64,000 bases of DNA from an uncultured Verrucomicrobiae bacterium (GCA_943788245.1 CALSPN010000006.1:1-64000); one strand, 5' to 3'. Positions 1 to 10,278 are shown, counted from the first letter of the stretch. Program-made: numbers and translations. The notes: generated from the letters alone by a model not told the origin.

Positions 1-1140
1 TCTTCGTCGCTGAAGAATTTGACAATAGGCGATTTCCATTCACCATTTTCAACCTTGATGTAAGCAAGACCCTTCGCTCCGTGATTGATTGCAAGCTGTG
101 TCAAGGATTCCATCTGTCCCTGCGTCACATCGGCCAATCCCTTGGCATTAATCGCCTTGATCACACCACCACGCTGAATCGTCCCGCTGAAAACTTTAAA
201 CCCGCTACTTTTGAAAGCTTCGGAAAAATCATGTATTTCCAAACCAAAACGGGTATCGGGTTTATCAATCCCGTAGGTATTCATGGCTTCTTCAAAAGAA
301 ATACGTTTGAAAGAAGAAGGGATTTCGACGTCGAGAGCTTCTTTCCAAATCCGCCCCATCATTCCTTCAACGAGAGCGTAGATATCTTCTCGATCAATGA
401 AAGACATCTCAATATCCACCTGAGTGAATTCAGGTTGACGGTCTGCACGCAGATCTTCATCACGGTAACAGCGCGCCAGTTGGAAATACTTTTCAACCCC
501 GCTTACCATGAGGATTTGTTTATACTGCTGAGGGGATTGTGGCAGTGCGTAGAAATGTGAGGGATGAATCCGGCTTGGCACCAGAAATTCACGGGCACCT
601 TCAGGGGTAGATTTAAATAATGTCGGCGTTTCAACTTCGAGAAACTCCATCTCGTCCAGAAATACCCGCGTTGCCGTCGCCACTTTGCTGCGCAGCCTGA
701 GGTTGTGAATCATTTCAGGACGGCGCAGGTCAAGATAACGGTACTTGAGGCGAAGTTCTTCGTTCACCTTGGATGCCGTTTCAGGATCATCAACGGGGAA
801 AGGCAATACGTCCGCAGCATTGAGCACCTCCATGGATTCCACCATGACTTCCACTTCGCCGGTGTCGATTTTGGAATTGTTCGTGCCTTCCGGTCGATGA
901 CGGACTTTTCCTGTAACTGAAATCACACTTTCGCTGTGTAATGAGGCTGCTTGATCAAACAAAGCAGCAGGCACGTCGGTGGGATCAAACACGGTTTGCG
1001 TACGCCCTTCTCGATCTCGAATATCGATAAAAAGGACGCCCCCCCAGATCTCGCCTTGAATGCACCCATCCATTCAAGGTGACTATCTGATCAATGTGCG
1101 CTGTTCGAATCTCGTTACAATGTATAGTGCGTTTCTTCAT
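1..1140 (-). CDS. aspS: Aspartyl-tRNA synthetase, 3' end outside window, frameshifted
   Basis: Charges tRNA-Asp with aspartate in the cytoplasm. The N-terminal OB-fold anticodon-binding domain is seen (RTIHCNEIR, then [11 protein letters not shown]), followed by the class II catalytic core with motif 2 around [20 protein letters not shown] and the start of the bacterial GAD insertion. About 380 of the usual ~590 residues lie in the window and no stop is reached at position 1. The ATG at 1138-1140 and the main body are in different frames: a run of seven G (minus strand, near 1036-1042) should be six to keep [17 protein letters not shown] in frame. In the ATG frame translation would stop soon after codon 50. 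Either a homopolymer sequencing error or, less likely for an essential gene, a true lesion. Divergent from cutA. Confidence 0.93.
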
Positions 1141-1390
1141 GTAGCCAATACTGATTGGTATTCATCAATGGATACCCCCAATCGAGCGCATTGTTTTACT
1201 TGATTTAAGGATAAATCAAAGAAAAAACGCTGATTGATCCAGAGACGGGGTCAATTCAAGCGGCAAATATGGGGAAAACCGCTCCTTTCACAGATAAATC
1301 CTCCTTCATCGCAGCAAGTCAGAACAACCGGGCAATCTGCACTTCCGAACACAGAAAATTGCAAAATCCAGGTTCAAATGATTTAGTGGA

Positions 1391-1723
1391 GTGATGAATG
1401 ACTATCGATTGGTTTTGGTCACGGCGCCCGATATGGAGTCAGCAAGGAAGTTGGTGAAAGGTGCTGTCGAACGAAGGTTTGCTGCCTGCGGGAAAATTAT
1501 TTCAAATATTGAATCCCATTACTGGTGGGAAGGAAAGTTGCAACACAACCTGGAGTGTCAGTTATTATACAAAACACACAATGAACGTATTAGCGATCTT
1601 CAGGGTTGGATTGTTTCGGAACACCCTTTTGAGACACCTGAGTTTGTTGTGATCCCGCTGGAATCAGGTTTTGAGAAGTATCTGGATTGGATCAAAGCTG
1701 AGACCAGAGCGGCAGACGCATGA
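1391..1723 (+). CDS. cutA: CutA-like divalent cation tolerance protein
   Basis: Small cytoplasmic trimeric protein of the CutA1 family, linked in other bacteria to copper or divalent metal tolerance; the exact biochemical role is unsettled. The 110-residue length and the pattern LVLVTAPDMESARKL, AACGKIISNIESHYWW(E)GK and the C-terminal ETPEFVVIPLESGFEKYLDWI are characteristic. The open frame begins with GTG at 1391 and has ATG at 1394; a GGAG lies immediately before, which fits neither start ideally, so the exact start is uncertain by one codon. It ends 11 bases before the convergent end of lysC, leaving little room for a terminator. Confidence 0.88.
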   Translation: MMNDYRLVLVTAPDMESARKLVKGAVERRFAACGKIISNIESHYWWEGKLQHNLECQLLYKTHNERISDLQGWIVSEHPFETPEFVVIPLESGFEKYLDWIKAETRAADA

Positions 1724-1734
1724 AGCGAAATCGT

Positions 1735-2952
1735 TTATCCGACAAATGCAGCATGGGTTGATTTCAGAGCTGCTTCTCCTTTAGAGCATTCAATCACCAC
1801 AGAAATTTTGATCTCACTGGTTGATATCATGAGAATATTCACCTTTTCTGTCGAGAGAACTTCAAACAACCTGGCCGCGACACCCGAATGGCTTTTCATG
1901 CCAACGCCAACCACAGATAGTTTGCAGATACTTTCGTCCGTAGTCATTTCGGCAAAACCAATGGATTGCTGCAGATCGTTTAACACTTTTTGCGCTTTGG
2001 TAAGGTCTGTTTTTTCGACAGTGAATGACAAGTCTGTCACGGGTAATCCATCCTCATGACTCACATTTTGCACTATCATATCCACATTGACCGCGGCCGC
2101 GCTGAGGGGCTGAAAAATGGACGCGGCAACTCCCGGATGATCTGGCACATTCAACAATGTGACTTTTGCCTGGTTTTTATCAAGTGACACGCCGCGCACA
2201 ACGACATTTTCCATATCAGGTGAGGATTCTTTCACAGTGGTTCCCGGATTATCATTTAGACTGGATCGCACTTCAAAGACGACTCCAAACTTTTTTGCAA
2301 ACTCGACGGATCTTGATTGCATGACTTTGGCACCAGAACTAGCCAGTTCCAGCATCTCATCATAGGAAATGGATTCCATCTTCCTGGCGGTAGAGACGAT
2401 GCGTGGGTCGGCGGAATAAACCCCATCGACATCTGTATAAATCTGGCACAAATCAGCTTTGAGAGCAGCTGCCATTGCGATGGCTGTCAGATCTGACCCT
2501 CCCCTTCCCAGCGTGGTGATCTGCCCTTCGCTTGTGCGCCCTTGAAAACCGGCAACAATCACCACATTTCCCTGATCAAGGAGTGCATGAGCTTGAGCTG
2601 GAGTGATATTTTTGATTTTCGCCTTGGAATGCACACCATCGGTGGTGATCCCTGCTTGAGCCCCAGTCAACGAAGCCGCAGGGATGTTCAAAGAGTGCAG
2701 TGCCATTGCAGTCAAGGCGATTGTTGTTTGCTCTCCAGTAGCAAGGAGCATATCCATTTCACGCTCAGCGGGCATGTCTGTCATGGATCGAGCCATGCCG
2801 ATCAACTTGTCGGTTACCCCGCTCATCGCTGAGACAACGACAACAACCTGATCCCCATTACGATGGTATCTGGCCACACGATCGGCGACGGCCTTGATCC
2901 GGTCCGTGGTTGCAACCGAGGTCCCGCCGTATTTTTGAACAATCAATGCCAT
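1735..2952 (-). CDS. lysC: Aspartate kinase
   Basis: Phosphorylates aspartate, the first step towards lysine, threonine and methionine. The N-terminal kinase motif is VQKYGGTSV, the aspartate/ATP region TLGRGGSDLTAIAMAAAL and the C-terminal half carries two ACT domains (VTLLNVPDHPGVAASIF, then SVVGVGMKSHSGVAARLFEVLS), the sites for feedback inhibition. Length from the chosen ATG is 405 residues, normal for the monofunctional bacterial enzyme. The frame is open 11 codons further upstream to a TTG at 2985 that would overlap thrC, but similarity begins at MALIVQKYGG, so ATG at 2952 is preferred, 22 bases after thrC. Last gene of the hom-thrC-lysC operon. Confidence 0.95.
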   Translation of the reverse strand: MALIVQKYGGTSVATTDRIKAVADRVARYHRNGDQVVVVVSAMSGVTDKLIGMARSMTDMPAEREMDMLLATGEQTTIALTAMALHSLNIPAASLTGAQAGITTDGVHSKAKIKNITPAQAHALLDQGNVVIVAGFQGRTSEGQITTLGRGGSDLTAIAMAAALKADLCQIYTDVDGVYSADPRIVSTARKMESISYDEMLELASSGAKVMQSRSVEFAKKFGVVFEVRSSLNDNPGTTVKESSPDMENVVVRGVSLDKNQAKVTLLNVPDHPGVAASIFQPLSAAAVNVDMIVQNVSHEDGLPVTDLSFTVEKTDLTKAQKVLNDLQQSIGFAEMTTDESICKLSVVGVGMKSHSGVAARLFEVLSTEKVNILMISTSEIKISVVIECSKGEAALKSTHAAFVG

Positions 2953-2974
2953 CTCAAATTCAGCTTCAAAATTC

Positions 2975-4063
2975 TTAGAGACCAATCAGTTTGGAAACTG
3001 CTTCTAAACTAGCTTCACTTTTAATGGGCTTCTTCGCTGCACATTGGATCGCCCGATCGGGATCTTTGAGACCGTGACCAGTCATCGTCGCGGAAATAAG
3101 GCTACCTTCAGGTATTCGCCCTGCCTTCACACATTTGATCAACCCTGCAAGTGGAGCTGCACTCGCAGGCTCCACAAAGACACCTTCTGTTTGAGCTACC
3201 AGCATATAGGCTTCTACAATTTCTTCATCCGTGACTTTTCCAATCCAACCGTCTGAACTTTTGATCGCATGATTGGCGGCCTGCCAGCTGGCTGGATTAC
3301 CTATCCGGATAGCAGTCGCTATTGTCTCTGGATGCTCGTAAATTTGGCCATCTACGATGGGAGCAGCTCCCGCGGCCTGATAACCACACATTCTGGGGCG
3401 TGCATTCACAATGCCTGCTGCATGGTATTCCTGATAACCTTTCCAGTAGGCAGTGATATTTCCAGCATTGCCAACAGGCAGAAAGTGAAAGTCAGGCGCT
3501 CTTCCGAGCTGATCGCAGATTTCAAATGCAGCCGTTTTCTGACCTTCGATGCGAGAAGGGTTGATGCTGTTGACAACTTCCACTTTTCCGGTGGCTCCCA
3601 GCTCACGCACAATTCTCAAGGCATCATCAAAGTTACCATCGACGGCAATAGTCTGCGCTCCATACATTAACGCCTGGGCAAGCTTGCCCATTGCAATGTT
3701 CCCATCAGGCAAAAGTACGACGCATTTTAGATTTGCACGAGCGGCATAAGCAGCGGCGGAAGCCGATGTGTTTCCGGTGCTGGCACAGATGACGACTTCA
3801 GCTTTTTTTTCAACAGCCTTGCTGATCGCCATGGTCATGCCCCGGTCCTTGAAGGAAGCAGTGGGGTTCAGTCCTTCATATTTGAGGTATAGATCAAATT
3901 CACCACCTATCTTTCGGACAAAATTGTCCAGCTTGATCAGTAAAGTGTTCCCCTCGTTAAGGGTGATGATGGGAGTCGTATCCGTGACTGGAAGATAGCT
4001 GGCGTATTGACGTATCAGTCCCTGCCAATGAGTAATCTGTTCTTTTGAGGAAGGATGTTGCAT
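2975..4063 (-). CDS. thrC: Threonine synthase
   Basis: PLP-dependent fold type II enzyme converting O-phosphohomoserine to threonine. The PLP lysine motif is [11 protein letters not shown], followed by [18 protein letters not shown] and the phosphate-binding loop [16 protein letters not shown]. About 362 residues, the size of the short bacterial class. I chose ATG at 4063, four bases past the hom stop; a TTG at 4078 would extend it by five codons and overlap hom. Sits between hom and lysC, so the operon carries the common entry enzyme, the branch dehydrogenase and the last threonine step; homoserine kinase (thrB) is not in the window. Confidence 0.94.
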   Translation of the reverse strand: MQHPSSKEQITHWQGLIRQYASYLPVTDTTPIITLNEGNTLLIKLDNFVRKIGGEFDLYLKYEGLNPTASFKDRGMTMAISKAVEKKAEVVICASTGNTSASAAAYAARANLKCVVLLPDGNIAMGKLAQALMYGAQTIAVDGNFDDALRIVRELGATGKVEVVNSINPSRIEGQKTAAFEICDQLGRAPDFHFLPVGNAGNITAYWKGYQEYHAAGIVNARPRMCGYQAAGAAPIVDGQIYEHPETIATAIRIGNPASWQAANHAIKSSDGWIGKVTDEEIVEAYMLVAQTEGVFVEPASAAPLAGLIKCVKAGRIPEGSLISATMTGHGLKDPDRAIQCAAKKPIKSEASLEAVSKLIGL

Positions 4064-4067
4064 GCAA

Positions 4068-5384
4068 TTAATCTTCAAAATTTTCGACCCGAATCACCTT
4101 TGGAATACCCCGCACCACCTTGAGCTTACGAATGAGCTCAACAGCGTGATTCATTGATTCAATACTCGCATCATGAACCATTAATATCAAGGGAACCATG
4201 TCACCTTCGTGCCCCTCTGGCTGTATGATGGATGAAATGCCAATATTTGATTCCGCAAGGATTGCAGTGATTTTTGACATGGTGCCGGGTCGGTCCACCA
4301 CATTGAGCCGCAAATAAAATGGAGCAACGGTTTTTTCCCATGGCGCAACGATCCCATCTTCCGAGTGGGGAACAAAAGGAGGAATGCGATTGTGAGTATC
4401 GTGCTTTAAATCAAGTGCGGCATCCGCCAGGTCACTGACAACAGCACTCGCGGTTGCATCCTGGCCTGCCCCGCGTCCGTAATACAATGTTTCCCCAACG
4501 ATATCGCCTCCGATAAAAATGGCATTAAAAACGTCCTGCACACCGGCAAGGACATGATGATTAGGCACTAATGTTGGGCAAACGGATATTTGAATGGCGC
4601 AAGAATCTGATGTCTTTTTCGCTGGCTTGATTGTTGCCAGCAGTTTGATGGTATAGCCCAGCTGTTCGGAAAATTGTATATCCAGAGGAGATATACCCCG
4701 AATGCCCTCGACATGAATCTGCTCGGGCGGGATCCAAAATCCATGCGCCAGAGAGCCGAGTATGCCCGCTTTATGCATCGCATCGATACCGTCGACGTCT
4801 AGTGAAGGTTCAGCCTCCGCGTAACCGAGTCGCTGCGCATCTTCAAGCACTCCTCCAAATTCACTGCCTTCTCGCTTCATACGAGTCAGGATGTAGTTAC
4901 AGGTGCCGTTGAGGATACCGTAAATGTAGGGAATACGGTTACCAATCAAACCTTCCCTGAGGACTTTGATGATGGGGATGCCGCCAGCAACGCTGGCTTC
5001 GTAATACAAATTGGTGTTATTTTCATCGGCGAGCGCAAAAAGTTCCTCTCCAAATTCGGAAATAAGTGCTTTGTTGGCGGTAACGACTGGTTTTCCAAGG
5101 GCCAATGCTTTTTTGACAATCTGTTTTGCGGTCCGCACTCCCCCTACCAGCTCAATGACGAGATGTATCTTGGGGTCTTCAACAACAGATTTCCAGTCCG
5201 TAGATAGAAGCTTTTTGGCGATTTTTACGTTTCTCGTCTTTTGCAGATCACGCACAACCACGCTGCGAACCGACAGACTGATACCAAGGCGTGAAGCGAT
5301 CAGACGGCCATTTTTCTTTAGAGCCTGATAAACGCCGCCGCCGACTGTTCCTCCGCCGATGATTGCAACATTAACTTTTCCCAT
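4068..5384 (-). CDS. hom: Homoserine dehydrogenase
   Basis: Reduces aspartate semialdehyde to homoserine with NAD(P)H. The Rossmann motif [15 protein letters not shown] is at the N-terminus, then VTANKALIS, the catalytic domain ([40 protein letters not shown]) and a C-terminal ACT domain beginning near [15 protein letters not shown] that likely senses threonine. About 438 residues, the monofunctional form. The frame is open 17 codons further upstream, but [12 protein letters not shown] at 5384 is the natural start; no Shine-Dalgarno sequence is evident. First gene of hom-thrC-lysC. Confidence 0.95.
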   Translation of the reverse strand: MGKVNVAIIGGGTVGGGVYQALKKNGRLIASRLGISLSVRSVVVRDLQKTRNVKIAKKLLSTDWKSVVEDPKIHLVIELVGGVRTAKQIVKKALALGKPVVTANKALISEFGEELFALADENNTNLYYEASVAGGIPIIKVLREGLIGNRIPYIYGILNGTCNYILTRMKREGSEFGGVLEDAQRLGYAEAEPSLDVDGIDAMHKAGILGSLAHGFWIPPEQIHVEGIRGISPLDIQFSEQLGYTIKLLATIKPAKKTSDSCAIQISVCPTLVPNHHVLAGVQDVFNAIFIGGDIVGETLYYGRGAGQDATASAVVSDLADAALDLKHDTHNRIPPFVPHSEDGIVAPWEKTVAPFYLRLNVVDRPGTMSKITAILAESNIGISSIIQPEGHEGDMVPLILMVHDASIESMNHAVELIRKLKVVRGIPKVIRVENFED

Positions 5385-5529
5385 AAAAACAAAGGAGAAG
5401 AAATTGCATGATTCACCACTACTCGACAAATCCAAAATGAAGAAAATTCACTTACCCTGAAGAATAATCTTTTCAGGACTGGGGCAAAAGCTAGATTTGA
5501 AATAATCATCAGACGATAACAAACCAACC

Positions 5530-6729
5530 ATGGATACCTCACAATCAACCTGTTCCAGCTCTTTGATAGGCTGCTTTAGCCTGGCTGTATTCCTCAATGC
5601 ATCTGCAGTCAACGCCGCCGAACAAAATGAATTCGAACCCCAAACTATTGATGACTCCATCAAAATTGGATATGGCCTGGCCATCGAGGATGTGAATGGA
5701 GATGGCCGGAAGGATATACTTCTCGCGGATGCTCATCAGATCGCGTGGTATGAAAACCCTTCCTGGACCAAACACATCATGACGGAAAAACTCACTGAAC
5801 GGGACCACGTTTGCATTGCAGCCAGAGATTTGGATGGTGACGGCAAGGCAGAAGTGGCTGTTGGTGCGGGTTGGAATCCAGGGGATACCGAAAATAGCGG
5901 AAGTGTCCATTACCTGATGCCCCCAGAAGATCTAAGAAAAAAATGGACTCCAATCAAACTCCCCAATGAGCCTACGGTTCACCGAATGCATTGGGCAGAA
6001 AACTGGCGTGGTGACTGGGATCTGGTCGTTTTGCCCTTGCATGGGCGCGGCAATAAAGGAGGTAAAGGTGACGGGGTCAGAATGTTGGCCTATACAATGC
6101 CAGAAAACCCCAAAACCGAATGGCCCACCAGGCTGATCAACGGCGATTTGCACATGACCCACAATTTTGACGTCACTCAATGGGACGACGACACTACGGA
6201 AGAATTCCTCATTGCTGGGCGTGAAGGGGTTTTTGCCTCAAACTGGGTGGATGGGGCCATGAAACTTCACACCATCGGCAATGATCAGGGTGGAGGCGCG
6301 GGTGAGGTGCGCTCAGGAAAATTACCTGACGGAAAGAGATTTGTCACATCCATCGAACCCATGCATGGCTCGTCGGTTGTCGTTTATACTCAATCAGACA
6401 GTAACTTGAATGGCACTTGGAAACGACATGTGATAGAGGATAAACTGAAGGATGGACACGCTGTGGCCTGTGCAGACCTTCTGGGAACGGGCAGTGACCA
6501 GATTATTGTGGGCTGGCGAGCAATGAGAAATTCAGGGGCTCCCGTTGGAATCAAACTTTACACGGCAAGCAAACCGGATGGTTCTGAATGGGAAGCCAGT
6601 TCGATAGATGACAATCAAATGGCTTGCGAAGATTTAAAAGTCGCGGATTTAAACGGTGATGGAAAACTCGACATCATTGCTGCAGGCCGCAAAACCAAGA
6701 ATGTCATCATTTACTGGAACCGACGCTAA
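5530..6729 (+). CDS. Secreted VCBS/FG-GAP repeat protein
   Basis: A 399-residue exported protein with a signal peptide ending near AVNAA, so probably periplasmic or extracellular. Calcium-loop-like repeats of the integrin/FG-GAP type recur: DVNGDGRKDILLAD, DLDGDGKAEVAVGAGW and DLNGDGKLDIIAAG, spaced across a likely beta-propeller. No catalytic signature was recognised. Proteins of this build are abundant in Planctomycetes and Verrucomicrobia as surface or binding proteins. It is divergent from hom and followed 24-33 bases downstream by a creatininase-family gene on the same strand, which may be co-transcribed. Function unknown. Confidence 0.8.
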   Translation: MDTSQSTCSSSLIGCFSLAVFLNASAVNAAEQNEFEPQTIDDSIKIGYGLAIEDVNGDGRKDILLADAHQIAWYENPSWTKHIMTEKLTERDHVCIAARDLDGDGKAEVAVGAGWNPGDTENSGSVHYLMPPEDLRKKWTPIKLPNEPTVHRMHWAENWRGDWDLVVLPLHGRGNKGGKGDGVRMLAYTMPENPKTEWPTRLINGDLHMTHNFDVTQWDDDTTEEFLIAGREGVFASNWVDGAMKLHTIGNDQGGGAGEVRSGKLPDGKRFVTSIEPMHGSSVVVYTQSDSNLNGTWKRHVIEDKLKDGHAVACADLLGTGSDQIIVGWRAMRNSGAPVGIKLYTASKPDGSEWEASSIDDNQMACEDLKVADLNGDGKLDIIAAGRKTKNVIIYWNRR

Positions 6730-6762
6730 AACGGTGTCAGACAGCCTTGTTCAGTGAGACAA

Positions 6763-7494
6763 ATGGAGAGTCATTTACAAATTCAAGTCGGCAAACTCAC
6801 ACGCCGCGAGTTCAGGCTGCGAATGGGATCCGGCGAACTGCAAGCGTGTATCCTGCCTCTGGCGGCGATTGAACAACACTTGGAGCATATGGCGATGGAG
6901 CATGATTGGCGCAGTGTCAGCCTCATGGCCAGAAAGGTAGCTGAAAACTTATCTCCGAAAGTGTTGGTAGCCGAAGCCATCATGGCAGGCATCAGCGAGC
7001 ACCACATGAAACATCCAGGCACCTTGACATTGAAGCCCGGCACCTTTCTTGCGGTGGTATCGGATGTGATTGAAAGCCTGTCTCGCGCAGGTTTTCAAAA
7101 TATTCTGGTCCTGAACGGCCACGGGGGCAATGTCATCCCTTGCCAGCAGACATGGGATCAATTTCTTCGATATTTCCAGATCAATTTGCATTTTCTATCT
7201 TACTGGGATGTATTGAATCAGCATGACGCAAGGGAACTTTTGAAATCAGGTCATCGATTGCCCGAGGACCTTCCGGGTCACGCTCAGGAATTTGAAACAA
7301 GTATTGCACTGAAATGGTTTCCTGAAAATGTGCGCTCGGATGCCGTCGGGGATCAAAGGGATCGCACGCCAGCAGAGGCAAGACCAGAAACAGGCGAAGC
7401 CTTCACTGAGAGAATAGTGCATCGCCTTTCGGACTATTTGAAAGAAATGATTGACGGCAAACGCCAACAGATCATCCCCCCCTTTCATCCCTAG
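6763..7494 (+). CDS. Creatininase-family amidohydrolase
   Basis: Member of the creatininase family of metal-dependent amidohydrolases, which includes creatinine amidohydrolases and enzymes of cofactor biosynthesis. The characteristic motifs are present: LPLAAIEQHLEHM with D a few residues on, GISEHHMKHPGTLTL, VLNGHGGN and GHAQEFETSIAL, supplying the usual Glu, His and Asp metal ligands. 243 residues is the family length. The true substrate cannot be told from sequence. A GTG three codons upstream (6754) is an alternative start. Probably expressed with the VCBS-repeat gene just upstream. Confidence 0.85.
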   Translation: MESHLQIQVGKLTRREFRLRMGSGELQACILPLAAIEQHLEHMAMEHDWRSVSLMARKVAENLSPKVLVAEAIMAGISEHHMKHPGTLTLKPGTFLAVVSDVIESLSRAGFQNILVLNGHGGNVIPCQQTWDQFLRYFQINLHFLSYWDVLNQHDARELLKSGHRLPEDLPGHAQEFETSIALKWFPENVRSDAVGDQRDRTPAEARPETGEAFTERIVHRLSDYLKEMIDGKRQQIIPPFHP

Positions 7495-7515
7495 ATTTCC
7501 GTATTCACAAAGCCA

Positions 7516-8265
7516 TCAGGAGTAAGCCCAGCCTCGGTCGACCAATAATTCCTGCCCAGTCATGGCAGCGCTGGCATCCGATGCAAGGAACATCGCGACC
7601 TCTGCAATTTCTGCTGGCTGAATGAGATCAGGCACGCATTGCGATTCTCGAATCATTTTTTTGACTCGTTTCGTCACAAATTGCTCCAGTTGTCTATTGG
7701 TCATGATCCAGCCAGGTGAAAGTGTGTTGACCCGAATTCCACGAGGGCCCAATTCCCTGGCTAGAGATCGCGTGAACCCGATGATCCCGCCCTTGGTGGC
7801 CACATACGCGGACATCTCAGTGGGGCCAATGTGAAAAGTGATACTTGAAAAATTGATAATGGAAGCCCCCTTTGACATTAAAGGCAAGGCCGATTGAGAG
7901 GTTAGAAAATACGCTTTTAAATTTCTCGCAAACAACTGATCCCATTGCTGACTTGTCATGGATTCAAACGGAATCCGAGGATCGGCTGCTGCGTTGTTGA
8001 CGAGCACATCAATCTTTTTCTCCTTGATGCCAATTTTTTTGATCCACGACCTCACGGAGCTCTCCCTCACAAGGTTCAACTTTTGAAAAATGACCTTTTC
8101 TTTCAATGTAGCGGCAAGTTGCTGCCCTGTTGTTTCATCCGAATCGCAGAAATAAACCTTCGCGCCCTGATGACAAAACGATTCAACCATCGCTGCCCCG
8201 ATACCGTTTGCACCGCCGGTAACCAAAACCACCTTACCGGAAAGATCTTTGTAAATCGCTGACAT
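7516..8265 (-). CDS. Short-chain dehydrogenase/reductase (SDR)
   Basis: NAD(P)-dependent oxidoreductase of the classical SDR family, 249 residues. It shows the cofactor motif VTGGANGIGAAM, the structural LVNNAAADPR, the catalytic serine in INFSSITFH and the YVATK pair (Tyr, Lys), then NTLSPGWIMTN. The substrate is not evident. The frame is open upstream, but MSAIYKDLSGKVVLVTGG is the natural start. It lies 61 bases after the PLP enzyme gene on the same strand, so it may be the last member of a DUF362-ROK-PLP enzyme-SDR run. Convergent with the creatininase-family gene. Confidence 0.86.
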   Translation of the reverse strand: MSAIYKDLSGKVVLVTGGANGIGAAMVESFCHQGAKVYFCDSDETTGQQLAATLKEKVIFQKLNLVRESSVRSWIKKIGIKEKKIDVLVNNAAADPRIPFESMTSQQWDQLFARNLKAYFLTSQSALPLMSKGASIINFSSITFHIGPTEMSAYVATKGGIIGFTRSLARELGPRGIRVNTLSPGWIMTNRQLEQFVTKRVKKMIRESQCVPDLIQPAEIAEVAMFLASDASAAMTGQELLVDRGWAYS

Positions 8266-8326
8266 AAGAATTAAATAATCTAAAAAAACTGAAGAAAACA
8301 ACCTTCCAGTAGTGAAGGTTCCAAAA

Positions 8327-9268
8327 TTATATTTTTTCCAAGGAATACCTCCCAGACCGAGCACATGCCTCTCCATGAGCATTCCCGGTGTGCCAGGCGG
8401 CTATTTTTGCGCCTTTTTTATAAAATCCCCGCCGAACCAACTCGAGGATTCCAAAAAACATTTTCCCGGTATAAACGAGATCAAGGTCGAGTTTTTGGGA
8501 GGCTTGAAAATGCTCACAAAAACTGCGCAATGCTGCAGTGGATCTGGCATAACCCCCCATATGAAATTCCGTTTGAATCGACCAGTGACGATCCGACACC
8601 TCATATCCTTTCAACAACCTATGGATCTCTGAAACAAGAAAATCACCATTCTTGAGAGCAGAGAATCCTTGCACCTGCGTGTTGGAGGTGGCGCCCAGCA
8701 CCATCCCTGCCATTGTTCCTCCCGTACCTACTGAACAGCAAAAATAGTCATATTGCCCCCGAATGCGGCGGGTCATTTCGCTGGTTCCTTGAACGGCAAA
8801 AGAGCTTGAGCCCCCTTCAGGAAGGATCAGACAGGGGGACCAATCAAGCTTCAATTGGTCAAGATAATCAGAGTTGTTTTTTTGGCGGTAGCTTTCTCGA
8901 CTGATGCCCTCCAACCGCATTCCCCAGTCCCTGGCCTGGGAGAGCACCGGATTGAGCTTACGGGACTCCTCTCCCCTGATGATGCCAACTGTCTCAAAAC
9001 CAAACAAATGTCCAGCAGCAGCTACGGCCAGAATATGATTGGAATACGCCCCACCAAAGGTGACCAGCCTCGGGATTCCTTCCTTCTCTGCATGGATCAG
9101 CGCGTGTTTTAGTTTCCACCACTTGTTTCCGGCGATCATCGGATGAAACAGATCATCACGCACCACATCCAGAGACACTTGATGATCTTTCAATTCAGGC
9201 AAGGCAATGGGTTGCACAATTAAGGGAGCGTTCTCCAAATCAAAAAAACTGCAGACGGAACGCTTCAT
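8327..9268 (-). CDS. PLP-dependent ACC deaminase/D-cysteine desulfhydrase family protein
   Basis: Fold type II PLP enzyme of the 1-aminocyclopropane-1-carboxylate deaminase/D-cysteine desulfhydrase family, 313 residues. Markers are LDVVRDDLFHP, the PLP lysine in AGNKWWKLKHAL, TFGGAYSNHILAVAAAG, LPEGGSSSFAVQG and CCSVGTGGTMAGMVLG. Members act on D-cysteine or ACC; which one applies here is open. The start ATG overlaps the ROK stop codon by one base (TGATG, 9266-9270), a typical translational coupling; a TTG four codons upstream is possible but unlikely. Confidence 0.83.
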   Translation of the reverse strand: MKRSVCSFFDLENAPLIVQPIALPELKDHQVSLDVVRDDLFHPMIAGNKWWKLKHALIHAEKEGIPRLVTFGGAYSNHILAVAAAGHLFGFETVGIIRGEESRKLNPVLSQARDWGMRLEGISRESYRQKNNSDYLDQLKLDWSPCLILPEGGSSSFAVQGTSEMTRRIRGQYDYFCCSVGTGGTMAGMVLGATSNTQVQGFSALKNGDFLVSEIHRLLKGYEVSDRHWSIQTEFHMGGYARSTAALRSFCEHFQASQKLDLDLVYTGKMFFGILELVRRGFYKKGAKIAAWHTGNAHGEACARSGRYSLEKI

Positions 9269-10203
9269 CAATCGGCGCAAAGAAAAGCAGCACTAGCCAT
9301 CAATAAAGCGCCGACTGGCACAACATCCTCGCGTAACTCTGCGAGACTGATGACAGGGCCTGGTTTGAGCGCTTCCATCAGATATTGGGAAAACTCAACG
9401 GTGACGCCTTTCAGCAAGGGTTGTCCCAGCAACGATAAGCCTCCTCCCAGGATGATCGCCTCCGGATGAAAAAGGTGTGTGACATGCGATAAAGCAAATG
9501 CCAGTGATTGCGATGTTTCCTTCAATATGGATTGAGCCAGCGGGCACTTTGCTTTGAGTGCATCACCTAAAAATTCAGCCTCATTGGAGGAGCTGTTTCC
9601 GATGAGCTGCGCCAGGCAGCTATCAGGGCGCTCTTTGACCGCTTCTCGAATTTTGCGATCAACTGCCCAGCCGGAACATTCCTGCTCGACGATCAATCCC
9701 GAACGATCAAGGCGGATGTGGCCGATCTCGCTTTCACTAGGCTTGGATCCATGATAGATGGCACCATCCACGACAACTCCTCCCCCTACGCCACTCCCTA
9801 GTGTTACATAGAAAATGGGGTTACACCCCTTCCCTGCTCCTGCGAGAGCCTCTCCCAGGGCAGCAACATTAGCGTCGTTATCCATGATGACAGGCAAATC
9901 AGTAAGACTTTTAAGCCAATCTTTCATGGGGAATCCAGACCATCCACTTATATGGTGGGAACAGGCAATTTGACCTCCCTCTCGATCCACCGGCCCGCCA
10001 AAACCGACGCCAATACCAACGATGTTACCTTTCCTTCTCAAATAATTGGCCAATGCGCCTTTGATTTGATCGCGTATGCCTTGCGCACCGGATGCTCGAT
10101 CTACTTTGAATCGTTGGCGGTCAGTGATCTCCCCCTTGCAATTACCAAGCACAACCTGCAGCTTGGTCCCTCCAATTTCAATACCGATGAGCAACTGGTT
10201 CAT
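9268..10203 (-). CDS. ROK-family sugar kinase-like protein
   Basis: ROK (repressor, ORF, kinase) family protein of 311 residues with the ATPase fold: phosphate loop GIEIGGTKLQVVLG, GFGGPVDREGG, the catalytic DNDANVAALGEA, VTLGSGVGGGVVVDG and HPEAIILGGGLSL. No N-terminal helix-turn-helix is present, so it is a kinase-type member, probably a glucokinase-like hexose kinase. The zinc-binding CxCGxxGCxE motif that follows the EIGH motif in most ROK kinases is missing; only one cysteine (EQECSGW) remains. Coupled to the downstream PLP enzyme; 75 bases after the DUF362 gene. Confidence 0.87.
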   Translation of the reverse strand: MNQLLIGIEIGGTKLQVVLGNCKGEITDRQRFKVDRASGAQGIRDQIKGALANYLRRKGNIVGIGVGFGGPVDREGGQIACSHHISGWSGFPMKDWLKSLTDLPVIMDNDANVAALGEALAGAGKGCNPIFYVTLGSGVGGGVVVDGAIYHGSKPSESEIGHIRLDRSGLIVEQECSGWAVDRKIREAVKERPDSCLAQLIGNSSSNEAEFLGDALKAKCPLAQSILKETSQSLAFALSHVTHLFHPEAIILGGGLSLLGQPLLKGVTVEFSQYLMEALKPGPVISLAELREDVVPVGALLMASAAFLCAD

Positions 10204-10278
10204 TTTGAAAACAAGTGCATGGGGTTCGATGAAAGTTGATACGGTTTCAGCATTTCTATCAGATGTTTCATGAGTTGA

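Noticed and set aside
1808-3998. Several plus-strand frames of 60-130 codons
   Set aside because: All lie antisense to lysC and thrC.
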